64,000 nucleotides of DNA from Bemisia tabaci (GCF_918797505.1 NC_092799.1:26226382-26290381); one strand, 5' to 3'; shown: positions 24,593-40,000, counted from the first letter of the stretch. Notes: generated by a model from the sequence alone, not told the origin. A program made the numbers and translations.

Positions 24593-26459
24593 ATGGTACA
24601 TCTCCCAAACCGTTGAGCAAATGTTATAGCCCTCCCATACCTCTAAACATACCTTTCAGTCCGCTACAGGCTCAGGGGGGCAGGAGTCCTGTGGGCTCAA
24701 TTTAAATTATTGGTAGAAAAATGAAACAGCACCTGCAAGTTAGTTACTGCTGATCAATTCAGCAAATATTATGGAAAAGAAAAAAGAGAAAATGAATAAA
24801 GTAAGGAATTTTAAAAAAAAAATGTATTTAAAAATAAAAGGGGAGTTCAATAAAAGGGAATAAATTACAATAAAAATGTTATGATCATCATTATCATAAA
24901 ATAAGATACAGTTTTTCTTCTTTTCACACTTAGACTTACTTTGATAAATATATATGTAGAAATTTACATATATATTACATTAATTAAAAACTTTCTTATT
25001 AACTTCAATAATTACACATCTAGTGATGAGGACAGATGCAAAAGAATTGTTGAAAAATCTACCTTCTTCTCAAAATTATAAGATTTGTTCTTTAAAATAA
25101 ATCCATTCCAGTAGTGAGCAATCAAGAGACTACCTGAAAATATAAAACCGAAAGGATAAGTAAGGAGAAAAATTAGTTTATAAATGCTAGGAATTTTTCG
25201 AATTCTAAAATTAGAAGATTGGTTTCCATTTCAACACAAGGCAGCCATTGTAGGATATCAAGTTATCTGGTGATTTTAAGCCCAAATCCTTTTGAATTAA
25301 GAATACAAAACATGCCATCACCTTCTGCACAGTGCACACAATACAAGCGTGTATTATGCTTAGGCACTATTCTGCCAAAATTCTTAAACTCGCCTAATTC
25401 TTTATGGAAAAATCAATGAAGAGACTCAATTGAAAATTTAACTAAAAAAGTTTGTATGTCCTCAAGACATCACTGAAATTTTCATGAAAGTATGTTCAAA
25501 AGTTTTAAAGAAATAAAAAATCTTGAGATGTCCAGCAAGACAACATCAAGGCTTAAAGAGTACTTGGGATATTCTGCCCGGCAGGGAACGATGTGTAAAT
25601 AAAAATATTGCTGGCGGATATTGCTTCAGTACGAAAAAATTGTATTAGAAAGAAAAGAGGTATGAAGTAATGTCTGATTTGTAGACTTTTCAGTCCCTGG
25701 CCCCATAAAGCCAGATCAGTCTGTAGGGATAACTGACAGTTATGCGAGTCTGCTGCACTGAAAAAAGTTGGATCATATGAGCTAAACGTTCGGTGTTTAA
25801 GACAAACCAAGCTATTTAATTTTTCAAAGCGACATTTCGGTTTGGAGGATCAAACTCCTATCATCAATTCTGATCTCATTAACTAAAGTTTTAATCCTAA
25901 GAACCGAAATTTTGCTTTAACATACTGAATAATTTCATCAATACAGATGCAAGATGTAAAGCTCATACGATCAGACCGTTCCTTTCAATGAAGCAAGTTC
26001 GGTGCTTTTCGGAACGCTGCTAACGCTATCAGACAGTTGCTACATATAGAACTGAACAATATCAAGCTATACTATCATGCACCACAGTTGTCCCATCGTA
26101 ATTTAAACATTCCTGGCCAGTTTTTGGCGTGTATCAACTTGCCACTTTTTTCATACGTTCCTGAGGCCTTGTGAGATTAATTGCTGTCTACCTCTCTATA
26201 AGCTTGATAGGTAATCAGCTTGTCAAATGAACTAGACATCATTAAGTCATTTTGAAACTATTTTCGGATCTCTTGTTATTAGATTGACTGTCGATGAATT
26301 GAAAAAGAAATCAATGAAAAATAAATAGTTCAAGAGGGTCAAAGGAATGAAAACCTTCTCCATAGCTTCCAAAGCCATGTCTGCAAAAATTTCCTCATTA
26401 ATTCAGATAGTTAACTACTGTCAAGATAAAGAAAAGGAGATTTATAAAACTTGAGTTCT

Positions 26460-26658
26460 TTAGAGGTATCGGCTACTAAGTTGGTAGTTGTTTACTTCTG
26501 ATTGTCACCTCTAGTAGACTGATTTACATCTCTGCGCATAGTAGCAGCATTGCTGGCAATTCTGCAGCCGTTAATCTTCTATCGTTACTGAATGACTGCA
26601 TTGCGGTTGCTTGCAAACGGAAAGTAAACAACTGCCAATTTAGCTGACGATACCTCTA
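26460..26658. mobile_element. 199-bp foldback element (GAGGTATCG ends), copy 1
   Basis: The left end GAGGTATCGGCTACTAAGTT, followed by GGTAGTTGTTTACTT, mirrors the right end AAGTAAACAACTGCCAATTT, followed by AGCTGACGATACCTC. Flanks are TTA and TAA, so a TA target is possible. A longer relative is at 38922-39260. Confidence 0.65.
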
Positions 26659-27188
26659 ACAAATGTATACTTTTCAAAGTCATGGGCTGCAGAAATGATG
26701 CCTACATTTAGGTGACAATTATCATTAAAAGAGGGATCGAGCATTTGAGGTGTGTTACCAACTAGAAGAGCCGTTTGGTTTTTCCTCATCTTCTGAACTC
26801 AAAAATTAAAATTAATAGGCACACTAAAACTGAACGTCAGTTCATTACGTGAGATTGCCAATTGATAATCTTCAATGTTGACGCAATGATAGAGAGAGCC
26901 TCTCAAGATACTAAAAAATGTAACTGATTAATTGATGGTAAAAAAGACTGAAACGGGTATAATCATGATTTCAAAAATTCAAAGAGACCATGATTTTGGG
27001 AACAGCGATATTGTTACTAACAAGTACTACTGCGTTTTTATTCAAGTGGCAAAAAATGCCTTGAAAGAAAGGATGAATAGGACTTTACCGAACTCAAGGC
27101 CCGTGATAGGTTCAGTTCTTTGAAAAGGAGTGACGACGAAAAAGTAAAAAAAAACAATGGGTAGTTAAAAGAAGAATCTTTTGGGTTC

Positions 27189-27194
27189 TTTATT
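27189..27194 (-). terminator. Candidate poly(A) signal for eIF4A
   Basis: TTTATT on the plus strand (AATAAA on the minus strand) lies about 0.83 kb after the eIF4A stop codon. ATTAAA-type variants occur closer, so use is uncertain. Confidence 0.3.
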
Positions 27195-28018
27195 TTTCAT
27201 TTCATTATAATAAAGAAGCTAAACAAAATTACAAACCTTGTACAATGAAAAGTATACAACACCAATTTCTTTTGATGTGAAAATAAACGGAAATGAGTAA
27301 GTTATAAAATTAACAAAGGCCGCCGTTTACATCTTTTCTGATTAAAAAACCCATGCCAAAATCCTACAAAGCACTTGGCAATGTGAGGAAATGCAGAGAA
27401 TGAAGCCTCTAATAACTTTAAGAAATAAAGTGTTTTATCTGAAAAATATGAATAATTGGCCAACGCTACCAAACTGGAGACATCTTGTACGGTTGAATTA
27501 ATTTGAGCATTGCACAGGCAACAAAGCAAATTCTGAACTCTCGATGATGAAGGAAAATAAGGCGACATGGCACTGAAGCCTTTCGCAAATTAAACAAACT
27601 GTCCTCTAACACCATCAAACAGCCAACCCAGAAATATTTTAGTCACTCAATTAAAATTAAATCATTCTGATTCACTATTATAAAGATAAATACGCTTTGA
27701 AAACGGAAAAAAGACGCAGATTAAAACATACAAAAGGGGTAAATAAATTAATGATTAGATATTTACGTAAATAAAAGTCCTTTTAAAGTAGGATAACTTG
27801 TCTTTCCCCGAAAGAATTCAATTAACTGTGATTATGAGAATCAAGAAACAACTTGTCCTCGTTCATAAGTGTCAAAATCGCTTTAATACCGAGCAAAGAA
27901 ATGAAAAATGGGCAAATTAATGTTCACTTGGTCAGCACGAAGGAAACGAATGAAATTGTCCACCACTACAGATGCACAAGTATTCAGAGATACTCACACT
28001 TTGCAAAAATGATCGGTT

Positions 28019-31000
28019 TTAGAATAGATCAGCAACGTTCAACGGCATTTCATCAATTGTAGTTGTATAGAAAGTCTCAATATCCTTGAGAACACGTTTG
28101 TCGTCTTCTGTCACAAAATTGATAGCTACTCCTTTACGACCGAATCGTCCACCACGTCCAATTCTGAAACATCAATTCCCACCAACATGAATGTAAGTTC
28201 AAAATAAAAACTTTCCTTAGAAAATAGACATTTTTCTTCCATGAACTCTGATTTTTGACAATTATATTGTCTGCTTATGGAATTGGATTGTACAGGTCCC
28301 TGTTTGAGGAAAACTCAGAGGGAAATCCAGAGGAAGTAAGATCCAAAGCCGTAACAAGACCATGATCCTAATCTGTAGCTTTCAATTCTTCCTTTTTTGA
28401 TAAGTAGAGACTGAACTGGTGCACAGGAATTTCCTTGGCTTTGAGAAAAATTAACACACCAAGAACTCGATCAAAGTTGCGTATTGTGAGCTTCCATTAA
28501 AAGACCCATCACCGGGAAAGCCACAATGGCGTCGAAAAATATCTTCACTGCAGTAGGTACTTTTATGACTCCTCTGCCATGATTCATGTTCTATGTGGTT
28601 AAGCATTAGTAACAGCTGCTCGAATCATGTCGCAAACCTCTGGCAGTCAAAGTGTGCCTACCACAGGTCAAATATTTTTGGATGCTATCATGACTTTCTC
28701 GGCAATTGGATGTAAGCTCAAAATATGCAACTTTGAGGTTGTTTATCGAGGGTTAACATTTTTAAAAAAAATCCAGGAAGATAACTGTGAACTGAGTTCT
28801 GTCTCTACTTTTAAAAAGGGCAAGAATTCAAAAACACTGAGCAAGCTCATTTTGCAGAGAATCATCAAGAAGGACGATTCATGATAATCAGATATGTGAA
28901 AGATTAGCAAGAAATGATACACAATACTGATATGATTGTATGCATCCGTACAGTTACAGATAGGGATTTTAATGGGATACACACAGAACTATTTAAAAAA
29001 TATTTTCAGAAGGCTGATGAAACTTGCGCGAGGATTAACCAATAAATACAGATATTAGCGATAGAAATATAAAGAACAAACCTGTGAATATAATTTTCTC
29101 TATTAGAGGGCAAGTCATAGTTGATAACAAGAGAGACTTGCTGCACATCAATACCACGAGCTAACAAATCAGTAGTAATCAGAACTCGACTTGAACCAGT
29201 ACGGAATTGTCTCATAATGAGTTCTCTCTCACGCTGATCCATATCTCCATGCTGAAAGACAAGAAGAGAGACCATCAATGCCAAACAAAGCACAAGAGAA
29301 TTGTACCCATAGTAGTTTCACATATAAAACGGGAAACAGCGCAATATTTTTCCAGATTTATGATGAGAGCATACAATTTTCAATAAACTGAATATTCCGA
29401 ATACTGACAGGGAAAAAGCATAACTTAAATTTTGAAAACTTTAATTGTCAATTGATTTTGGCAATTTTCAATTTCTCAACTTATTCTGAAAGTTCATTTG
29501 ATGAGGAACCAGATTTTTCATACCTTGTCTGGCAGTCACTTATAAAATTATAATACTTGCAACATAATGGCGAATAATTGATGTCCAAAACTTAAAGCAA
29601 TATTTAGGGACCAATTTGGCCAACTTGGATCAATTATCCGGGAAAATAGGTTTTTAAAGAGCCAAAATAGTTAATTCTGCAATGATTTAAGACGAGACTT
29701 TGATGTCTCTTGAAACTAAAACGTACTTGTAACTGATTGCCCATTTTCTAGCTTTCCTTTACCAAATTTCCAAATCTTTCCTTCCAACACTCTCTACTAT
29801 ATGCAAGTATCAATTAATAAATAAACTTTGCCTAGGTTACGGTGTTTACGCAGCTAACTGACTTCGAGTACTCAGGTGCTAACTTCGGCCACGATTTTAA
29901 TAAGAAGTATTTTTGTGTAATTTGCTCTTGGCGCCTGTCGGATTAAAGCACTGCAAAGAATGAAAACATCTTCTACGATGAAAAAAAAACCAAAAGTTAG
30001 AAATAATCCTTTTCATATGAACTTACCATAGCTGAAACAGTGAAATCCTTTTTCTGCATATTTTCTGTCAACCAGTCGACTTTGCGTCTGGTGTTGCAAA
30101 ATATAACAGCCTGAGTGATGGATAAAGTTTCGTACAAGTCGCACAACGTGTCTAATTTCCAGTCTTCTTTTTCCACATTGACGAAGAACTGTTTAATACC
30201 TGAAAAAAAAAAAAAATAAAACATTATAGACAACAGATAATCACAAGCTGCTCAGTTTAGATTTGCTTGCTCAGAAAGCTACCAGCTCTTGAACTCATCC
30301 TCCAGACATCACAGAATCCTATTGTTGAAAATGAAATAACTGAGGCAATGCTATTGTAAATGAACTTGGCAAAGTCTAGACCCGGATGTACTCTGAGGTA
30401 CCTTGCAGATCACTGTTCAGAGGCGGATCCAGCAATTTGGCAACAATGGATTCCATCCGTTAAAACCTATGTTAAATAGTCGATTCTTGTCGGAGCACCT
30501 GGCCTCTCCAAGAATCGATACATTTCCAAAGGTTTAAATGGAGAAAAAGAATGTTGCCAACTTGCTGGGTCCGCCGATGTCACTGTTGGAATGTTCTTAG
30601 GCCCAGCGGCTTGATTGAAAAGACTAAGGAGGAATGGAGTTGAGCGATGGGTTGGCTTAGTCAGTCGTCCTCTTTAACCTGTCTATGTCTGATGGAACTG
30701 ACGATAAGACACCATCTCTTAAAGTTGCCAATAGCGTGTCATCAATCCCTCATGACACAAGAGTAACCAAGAAAGACAACACATAAAGCCAACCAATCAG
30801 TCAACTCCATTTCTCCTTAGTCTTGTCCAGTCAAAGAATACAAAATTTTAACCATTAGACTACAGAGCAGAACAGATAAACCATTTCATTTCCATTCATT
30901 TCTTGCCTACACATCTTTGGGGCTTGATTGGCTAGCATAATTAATTTATGCTATCTACCTGAGTATACTCTTTAAACTTGTCAAATAATTTATTTTATCC

Positions 31001-34000
31001 AGCCTGCTAACATTTTATCACTACAAGGAAAACAAATTCATATATGAGGACTTATCTGTAACAATAGAAGATGTGAAAAATTACCTTATTGAAACTTGCT
31101 TAAAAAACTGTTCTGTTTGAACAAAAATTTATATGTTTGGCTCTAGCATAATGTACAGATCTCGAAGATTGCATCTCAAGTATTTGCTCAAAATTATCTT
31201 GATGCCAAAACAGTTTTTTAAATGTGTGTCAAAAAGGTAATTTTTCACATCCGCTATTGTTACAGATAAGTCCTCATATTCTGTTGAAACTTCTAATGAA
31301 TATTCTTAACATTTCCTGGTTGAAAAATTCAATAAAAGTTAAAGTAGCAGCGGAGATTCTGAAACACCGCATTGGAGAAGTGTTTCTGCGGCACCTAAGG
31401 TCTCAAAAAGCTAAAAACGCACATTGAATTGAGGTTATGTGGAATATTTACACACGATTAAACTATAGAATTGCACAAGAAAGGGACAATGTTGTAAAGA
31501 ATCAGACGGGTTGGTCTAAATTTTCATGCAAGAGTTGATACAGAACGCCCTGTAAGAGGATAGTCAAATTTGGATAGAAAAATTGATGCTCAGTCGCATG
31601 ACAATTTGTCTATTCCCCAGCAGGCCAATTATTTGAAGTGTAAAGCAATCTGATGAAAAATCGAAATGCAATATATTGTATGGTTCAGATAGGGCTATGT
31701 CTTGTCTTGCCGTGCTGATGTGGTTTCGATAGTCGGCCTGCACATCAGGTATTTTAAGCACTCTTATGTGCATAGATTGAACAATTTTAGTTTATTTTTG
31801 TTAATAGCTCAACTCAAATTTTGACAATAGACGCAATAGAATCATCTGGAACATGTTCCAACTGCAACTTGTGAATTAGTAAGAGATTTTACCTTCCAAT
31901 GTTAACTCTTCTTGTTTCACTAAAATGTTAACGGGGTTCCTCATGAATCGTTTGCTCACTTCGAGCACATCAGTTGGCATGGTGGCAGACAATAGAATAA
32001 CCTAAAAAAAAAAAAAAAAAAAAAAGTAAATACTTCAAAGTAAAGATGATGCATTTGATGTATTTAATGTTCTGTCATTTTCATATGCACTTCTCCGATC
32101 TTGACAGGGGTGCGGAAATTTTGCATCAACATGACCAGACAGAGCACAAGAAAAGTAAGTATTACCATGGAAACAAGAAAAAATTGGAGCAGCTTGTCAG
32201 AATTCTCAAAATGTTTGTCTTTGCAGTGTTTTAACAGAGAAATAGTCTGCTATTTTGGTTTTTAGAGGTAAACTTGGGACTTTCTAGACCCTGATCATAA
32301 GGTGTTGAGGCACAAGTCCATCTCTGATAATCTTCACGTCAGCACTTCTTAACAAGGCTGGTAAATTTTTTCAGTTGGAACCATACGTGAGTCCAAAATT
32401 ATGATTATCACATATTTCCTAGGATGGGCAGAAAAATTTTAACGCTGCTGACCATTCCTTGAGAATAGAAGATTTCTCTTTCTATACCTTTATTCGCTGC
32501 TAGAAATACAAAAGGAGAAAAGTGTATGAAATACGGATGCATAGCTTTAAAAATTTCTGAAAACCCCTAAAATTGATATGAATTGCTTACCAGAAGGTCA
32601 TCTTATAAATGCAGAGGTTAAGGAATGGGAAGGGGATAACACGCCTTCAAAAAGAGCAGAATAAAATTTTTTTGCCTTACCTGGACATCAGTGGGGAGTG
32701 TCTTGAAAACATCATAAATCTGTTCCTTGAATCCTCTTGACAACATTTCATCAGCTTCATCCAGCACGAAGATACGAATGTGGTTCGTCTCTGAAAGTCA
32801 CATAGAGAGAGACAGATTACTATCAAACAATCAACTTGAATATTCACTGCGGAAAAAATGATTCAACTACCTTGGCAAACACTTGCCCTAATTGCTCCGC
32901 TTGAGAAGACAAAATTATTAGTTCCGCAGTTCCACTGGGATTAACTAATTGCTGCGCCTGAGAAGACATAATTATTGGTGACGCGGTTTCACTCGGTTTA
33001 ATTGAGCTGAGATTTGTTTGCCTAACCAACTAAGCAAAAATTTGTTAGCAAGAATGAAATCTAACTGAATCAACCCCAAAACAAGTAAGGGTAGAAAATA
33101 TATTTCAAGAGTTTGAAGCTTGGAGCTAGGCATGAAAACCAATGAAAGGCCCAAACATAGCACAGATGGAAATAGACAAACTTTAGAGGTAAATTTATGA
33201 TCAAGCTCTTGCTGATACCCCAGGTCAAAGGCATATTAATGGAGGGTTCCAATTATTTCTCCAGAGTTGGAGGGAATGGAGATGTTGCATGTGTGAGGAA
33301 TTTGCGATTTGACTGTTGATTCTTAAGTAAAAGTTCGTGAGAAACACGATGGTGCCACTGGTTTTCTCTGAAATCAACTTCCAAGCTCAAAAAAAGCTCT
33401 CAAGTTGAAGCCAAAATGGAGGGGATATCCCAAGCTATTCTGAGAGTCCACGTCTACATCAAGACAAACTCTCCATGCGAAGATAGGGAGCAAATACATT
33501 GGCAGGGTAGCCGTGTTTCCAGTTTTAGAGTCCCCAAATAAAGTGGCAGCTCTGTTAGTGTATTTGCTCCTTATCTTTGCATGGAGAGTTTGTCTTGATG
33601 TAGACGTGGACTCTCAGGATAACGTGGGATATCCCCTCCATTTTGGCCTCAACTTGAGAGCTTTTTTTGAGCTTGGGAGTTGATTTCAGAGAAAACCAGT
33701 GGCACCATCGTGTTTCTTGCAAACTTTTATATAAGTATCAATAGTCAAATTGCAAATTCCTCACACACACAACATCTCCATTTCACCCTGACAGAAAGAA
33801 GGAGAAATGGTTTTTGAAGAATTGGAGAATACTCACTCAATGCGTTTCGCGAGATCATGTCGTAGACTCTACCAGGAGTTCCGACAACAATATGGACTCC
33901 TAATTCCAGCTTCTTAATGTCTTCACGGATGTTGGTTCCACCAATGCAGGCGTGACACATGATGGTCATGTAGTCTCCTAAAGCTCCAACTACTTTCTGG

Positions 34001-37000
34001 ATCTGTAACAGAAGAAAAGATAGTTAATCTCAACCTGTTACTACAACTTTGATGCAGGAGTAATGTTAACTTTTATACTTAAAGGAAAGATGCACTTAAT
34101 AGAGGGACAAATTTGTTGACCCTGACAACATTGTGAATTAGTGACATGGAATAACAAAAATTTGTGATTTACCACGGGGAAAGTGACCTTGGTAAACTGG
34201 GTTGTAAAAGAATTTAGAAAATGCAATTCCCTGACACATTTCGGTGAAATTTCCTGACAATTGACGATGTGCCAAATGCTTACAAAGACGTAATTTGAAA
34301 CAGTTATTAGGCAAACTTGGTTGTTTCACAGCTCAAATACATTCTATAAGCAAATAAAGGTGACCTTACAATTTTTCCCTCACACTTCGGTCCTTTTTAG
34401 AGGCATTTCCAGGTTCTCGTAGTTTTACTGAAATTGGTTTTTCCAATGTTCCTTGACTGTGGTGGCAATTTTTCATCCATTATCATCCAACAATGTTAAA
34501 TTATGCATCGTATTGTCTTTGCGCATTTATTTTTTTTAGAGGGACCTTTATTGTGAGAGGGAGGTGGTCAGCTAATGCAGTGTTACTTCTTTTATGAATG
34601 GCCCATATGGAATTTTGTTTGAATTTTATACCTTGGTCCGCCTTGGAATAATATTAAAAAAAATAATGATGGCTTGGCAGATTGAGGTGAAAACAGTCTT
34701 GGCAATTAGAAGTTCAAGGTTAATGGCAATTAGACCTCAGGCACTGTGTGATGAGTTCAACATTGACTAAATGACAGGGAAAGAAAAAATTATGAGAGTT
34801 GACTTACTTGTTGAGCTAACTCTCGGGTGGGAGCAAGAATTAGAGCTTGGCATTCCCGGACGCTGGTATCCAATTTTTGAAGGATGGAAACAGAGAATGT
34901 AGCTGTTTTCCCAGTTCCTGCAAGGATAAAATTGGCATAAATGAGACCTGAGTCTGATTAAAATTCTTATTTCATATACAGCATGACTCAGCACCAAATT
35001 TCTTCAATTGATAAAGCTTTCTCTTCTTTTCATTGACGAGTTGTATGGTGAACTATCTCTAATACTACAATTTGAGAAATTCTGTTAGACTAAGAAGAGC
35101 ACTATTCTAGCGAACTTGTTCCTAAATTTCCTTGCTCCTTCACCCCGGTATTTTGTTAAATACTCTTTCAAAATGATACAGGTGAAAATGACACGCAATA
35201 TATAATAATAATAATCAGGCTTTATAAATTTTTCAAAACCAAGGACATGTCAAAGTCTTTCACGAATGCTTTTAATGGGTCACTGATGCTTGTTCTAATT
35301 TGGTGCATTTTCTTGAAGTATTAGTTGAGACAAGCTCCCAATTATTTTTTTGTTCCTAATAGACACAGAAAAACGAATTTGAAGTTTACACCCATTTGAA
35401 ATGATATTGTTGACGGTCAGTCATGACGTTCGCAGGTGAGAGAGTCCGCATTCACTGATAAGCTGAAGCTCAGCGGAAAACATGGCCTAGTTATATCATC
35501 TTGACTGTTGACTTCAGGTTTGTTGGATTATAATAAGCGTTTCTTTCCCTCAGAAGCGCTGTTTGAAACTTTATGATGGAATTTTTTCATGAAATATTAC
35601 ACCAGGAGCAATTAGCAGATACTTTAAAAAAATATTAAACCGCCAACCAATTTAAGGCATGCAAGATTTTACCATTTATTGGTGGCATCAGTTAGATTCT
35701 TTCTCTTCGGCTGAACTCTGAACCAAGAATAATGGTGGTAGGAGAAAACCAATAAAACGCGTAGCAAAAAAAAATTGAACAATTTTAAGATTTTAGAAAC
35801 AGGTTAGGCAGGAAGAAATTCTATTCGAACGACTGGGAGAAGCCTTCTTCGTGAAATTTGACAATGACAGTTCGAAAAACAATACTTATAATAAGCCTCA
35901 AATTGAAATTGAATTATTTGAAATAATTCTCACCAGACTGAGCTTGTGCGATGACATCATGGCCTTTTACACAAGGTAAGATTGCTCGTTGTTGGATTGC
36001 TGAAGGTTTTTCAAAACCATAAGCGTAAATACCTCTCAGGAGTTCTTCCTTCAAGTTCATGTCATCGAAACTTTCGACGATCTAAAAAAGAAAAGAAAAG
36101 AAAACAGAAGCTCTTATAACTTTTCCAGATTACAAACACTAATTTTGTATTGTCTGCCTATACTGGTCGATGGCCCATCTTTATCTTCGTCGAGTTGTCA
36201 GTGAAAATAGGCAAATTGAAAGTCTGACACCGCGAATTTGGCCATTTTTCAGCAATGAAAAGGCAGTCTTAATTGCCCGAGCGGCGTACAACCCAGTATT
36301 AATTTCCTGCTCATAGGGTTTTCATGGTTACTTTATTTTCCAATTGTCTGACTTTTTAACTTATCCCAGACTCTAAACTTTTCGAATTCCTTGGCTTTCC
36401 CTGACTTATAAACAAAATTAAGTACCACTTTGATTTTTCCCTTTTAAAAATACTGTCTTCTGCTGAACGCAGCTCACAAAATTAACCTTGGAACAACCTG
36501 GTTTTCCAGACTGCTGGAGACCTTGCATTCATCCTTAAACTTCATCAAGGGTGCAATATTTCACTGGATTTGCTAATTTTGACTAAAATAACACAAGATT
36601 ATTTAACTGTTAGCTTGACGTGGCTAAGAAAATGTTGAGAAACTTGAAAGCTAAAAATAATGAAATTTACCAGATGCCACATTAGAAATATTTAATCCTT
36701 TCTTCCTTTGTTCATTTTTCATTATCAATGAGGAAGACAAAACTCAAGCTATGAACTCTACACATCAGAGACAAATTGGTACTCATGATATATCTGATGT
36801 ACCTAATTCTTGGAGAGTTAAGTCAAAGTGAGTGTCTAAATGAGACTACGCTCGAGTCTTTCAACGCAGCTTGTTGTAAACAAAGACAGGCTTTCTATTT
36901 CTCCGCCTTTTTTGAACTTTCAAATTTGTTACAGTAATAATTATTTGGCTGATTGTTCCTCTTACTTTCATCTCTGATTTGGAAAAATTGAATACATGCT

Positions 37001-40000
37001 TAAAGCTCTCATGAATACTAGTTTCCATTTAGAACTTTCTGTCAAGAAGTGATCATGAGGTTGCAAAACTTACCTCGTCCCATGTGGACGTGATGACGCC
37101 ATCCGGGTCCATATTTGTGGGGCCGGAGCCGCCATCTCGAGGCTCTTGGTCAGATGGTCCATTCTTGGAGTCAGACCAATTTTCTGAATCGGATCTGAAG
37201 AAATCAAAGATCACAGTTAGATAGAATCACACTTAGTACTTAAAAAGTGAAAAAATAGAGAGAAAAGAAATAAAATTCAATGATGAGATAAAACAAAATT
37301 TGGAAGATAACATTATTTTATGCTATGATGAATTGTGATGAGTCGGAGGTACAAGAGAGGTAAGCTTCAAGAAGAGTTTAATGCTTAAAATGAGGATCTA
37401 CCGAAGCAGACATTGGGAGGATGAAAGGAAGATGAGCAGTCAGGCAATTTGAAGAAAGGAAGAAGAAATGAAGAGAGCACTTCAGTGCGGAGGAGTGCTA
37501 CTGGTTTAAGCATGATGTACAGAAGAATTTTCAACAATGACCTGCACTGAGAACAAGACTTTTGAGAAATTAATTTTAAGTTAATTTTCACTATACTTAA
37601 AGTACATGCTGTCAAATGAGTCAATAATTGAAAATTTTTCAGAGGATCATTTTTTTTTTCCTATCAGAGGATTCAATCAGCTTTTGATAGGAAGATAAGA
37701 TTTGTGGCTGAAAAAAAAAGGGATGAACGCAAGCAGCTTTACAGACCGATTTAATACACGAAAAATTTGAACAGTCAGATTCCAAGTTTTTTGTTAGATA
37801 AAGTTTAGAATTTATCAGATCACAAAATAAAAACATAGATTTACCTACTCCCCTGTTCCCTCCTCCATCTTTATCTGAATTCTTTGTACATCTTTTCCTT
37901 CACTCCAATTTAAGTTCTGATAATAGGCTGATTTAGTGGATACACCATGGTTCAATTTGGAACAAACACATAACCTTGTCTCTGATTAGAGCCATGGTGG
38001 TATAATGCGTCGAATTTTTTCTGGCAATCGAAATTTCTCGTGTTTAATGAGTCCTTAGTTCCTTTATGACACAGCAAGGACTAAATTGTAATGAGATAAC
38101 ACAGTCAACTCACACAGAGGTAGTACGTAAGGTAATGTTATTTGTTTCAGTTTGAGACACTGAGTTTGATATTATATCAAATGATGTGGTCACTAAATCA
38201 GTCTATAATCATCTGTCGGTTTTGGCGATAGGTTCTCCTCAAAATCCTTAATTTTCTCTGATTAAAAGCTGATCGATTCTTTTTCAAAAAAACGAAATAA
38301 AAAAAAATGATAAAATCGAATTCTCTGATTCTTTTTTGATTGACTGAAACAAAAGCTGAGGATAGGACTCTTATACACAAGTTTTAACTGGGGTTAGATG
38401 TTCACCTCAGTGCAGCACCTTTTAAGCTGTTGCTAATAAGAAATATTAAGAGAGAGCTGAGGTAACCCATGAAGTTTGACATAAGTTCAACCATGCATGT
38501 TCTCAACCACGCCGACTTTCTGGTGCCCATCATGAACACAGTTTGAGTTCAAGAAAGTAAAAAGTTGGTGAAGTTAGTTTTTTCATTTTCCTCTTAATTC
38601 ATCAATTTAAGTTGTGGCTTCAGGCAGCAAATTGAGAGACTTGACAAGAGTTCAATAAGGAGGGCTCTTGAGATTCTAAAATTCACCAAAATTATTTCCA
38701 GACTCACAATGAGAGTGGTGCAGTCCTTTCTTCACAGAGAGAAAAACCAGAAAAACTAGTTTCATCTACATTTAGTAAATGTAGCATCAGCGATTTTAAA
38801 GTGAAAAAGTTCGGGAATCATTGTAACATAGATCACTAATGAGAAAAGAGAAGGTACTGTGAGGCTGAAGAAGAGCTCACCGAATTCAATTTAACAGTTC
38901 TGTAACATTCAGAAAAGTCCATAGGTATCGTCAGCTAAGTTGACGGTTGTTAACTTTCAGTTTGCATACGCCAACAACAAATTTGGGCCTCTGCACAAAG
39001 CGGCGTTTGCTACTATCCCCCTTGAAAACATCAGTCTCATGATCGTATCGTAAAAAAACTCCTTTTCAATTCGCGACTTCCATGTGGTTGCAATTTCTGG
39101 GTGGTTAAAAATTAAAGTGTTATAAGGTTTGTAAGTATTAAAAAACTTATTTAAGCTTGTGTTCTTGCTTCTGCGAGAGACGGATGTTTTCATGTAGATA
39201 GTAGTGAAGCGGAAACGCTTGCAAACCGAAAATAAACAACCGTCAACTTAGCTGACCACCCAGCTCTAATTTGGTCTCTCCCAGAGCTGCAGGTTTTGGG
39301 AAGGAAACTCGTTTCAGGGATGAAAAAAAAGAAGAGGAAGGAGACCTACACTTGTCATCGGGGATCAATTATACTATAGTACTTAGGGTGATTCAATGCA
39401 AAAGATAGCACTGAGCTGTGACTTGATTATTGGTAACTCAGCTTCAACTCACTAATGATTTGTAGTAAGATTAAGGCTCTCAACATGTAAAATAGACAGA
39501 AGAATTTTTGACACCCCAAGACCAAACGAAGAGGAAGAAAGAGGGAACAAGATAGGTAATTTAGATACCTGAGTGATTTCACGATAATGAGAATAGTGGT
39601 GTCGCCAGTTTCATTATCAGGTATTTTCAAAGCAATGAGACGAATTAAACGGAAAAAAAACTTAATTGCCAATGGGAACTGTTTTATTTGTGTACTGGCC
39701 TAAGATTTATGCAAACATTAGTGAGACATTATTATCACTCAGGCTTTTAGACCATAAAATGGAATGTTAATTACGCGTGACCGACAGAGAAAAAATGTTG
39801 TGTTGGTCAAGTGACATGTAGAATGTTTTACGGTTTAAACGTCTTGGTAACAATAATCTCTTATATTTTTACGCATGAATCACTACAAGGTCACAACTTG
39901 AAATTTTTTCAATAACAGCAGTTGGATTGTTGAAACTGTAACTGGCTATGTCGGCACGATAAGCCAAGACATAGCCCTATCTGCGCCGTGTAATATCTCG

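Larger units (their letters stand above)
19685..28018. other. Spacer between convergent FAM234-like and eIF4A genes
   Basis: This 8.3-kb region carries the 3' untranslated ends of both genes and several foldback elements (20255, 21094, 24431, 26460). A 28-base poly(A) run lies near 22301-22328. No exon or RNA gene was recognised, and the scattered open frames of 60-90 codons have no domains. Confidence 0.6.
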
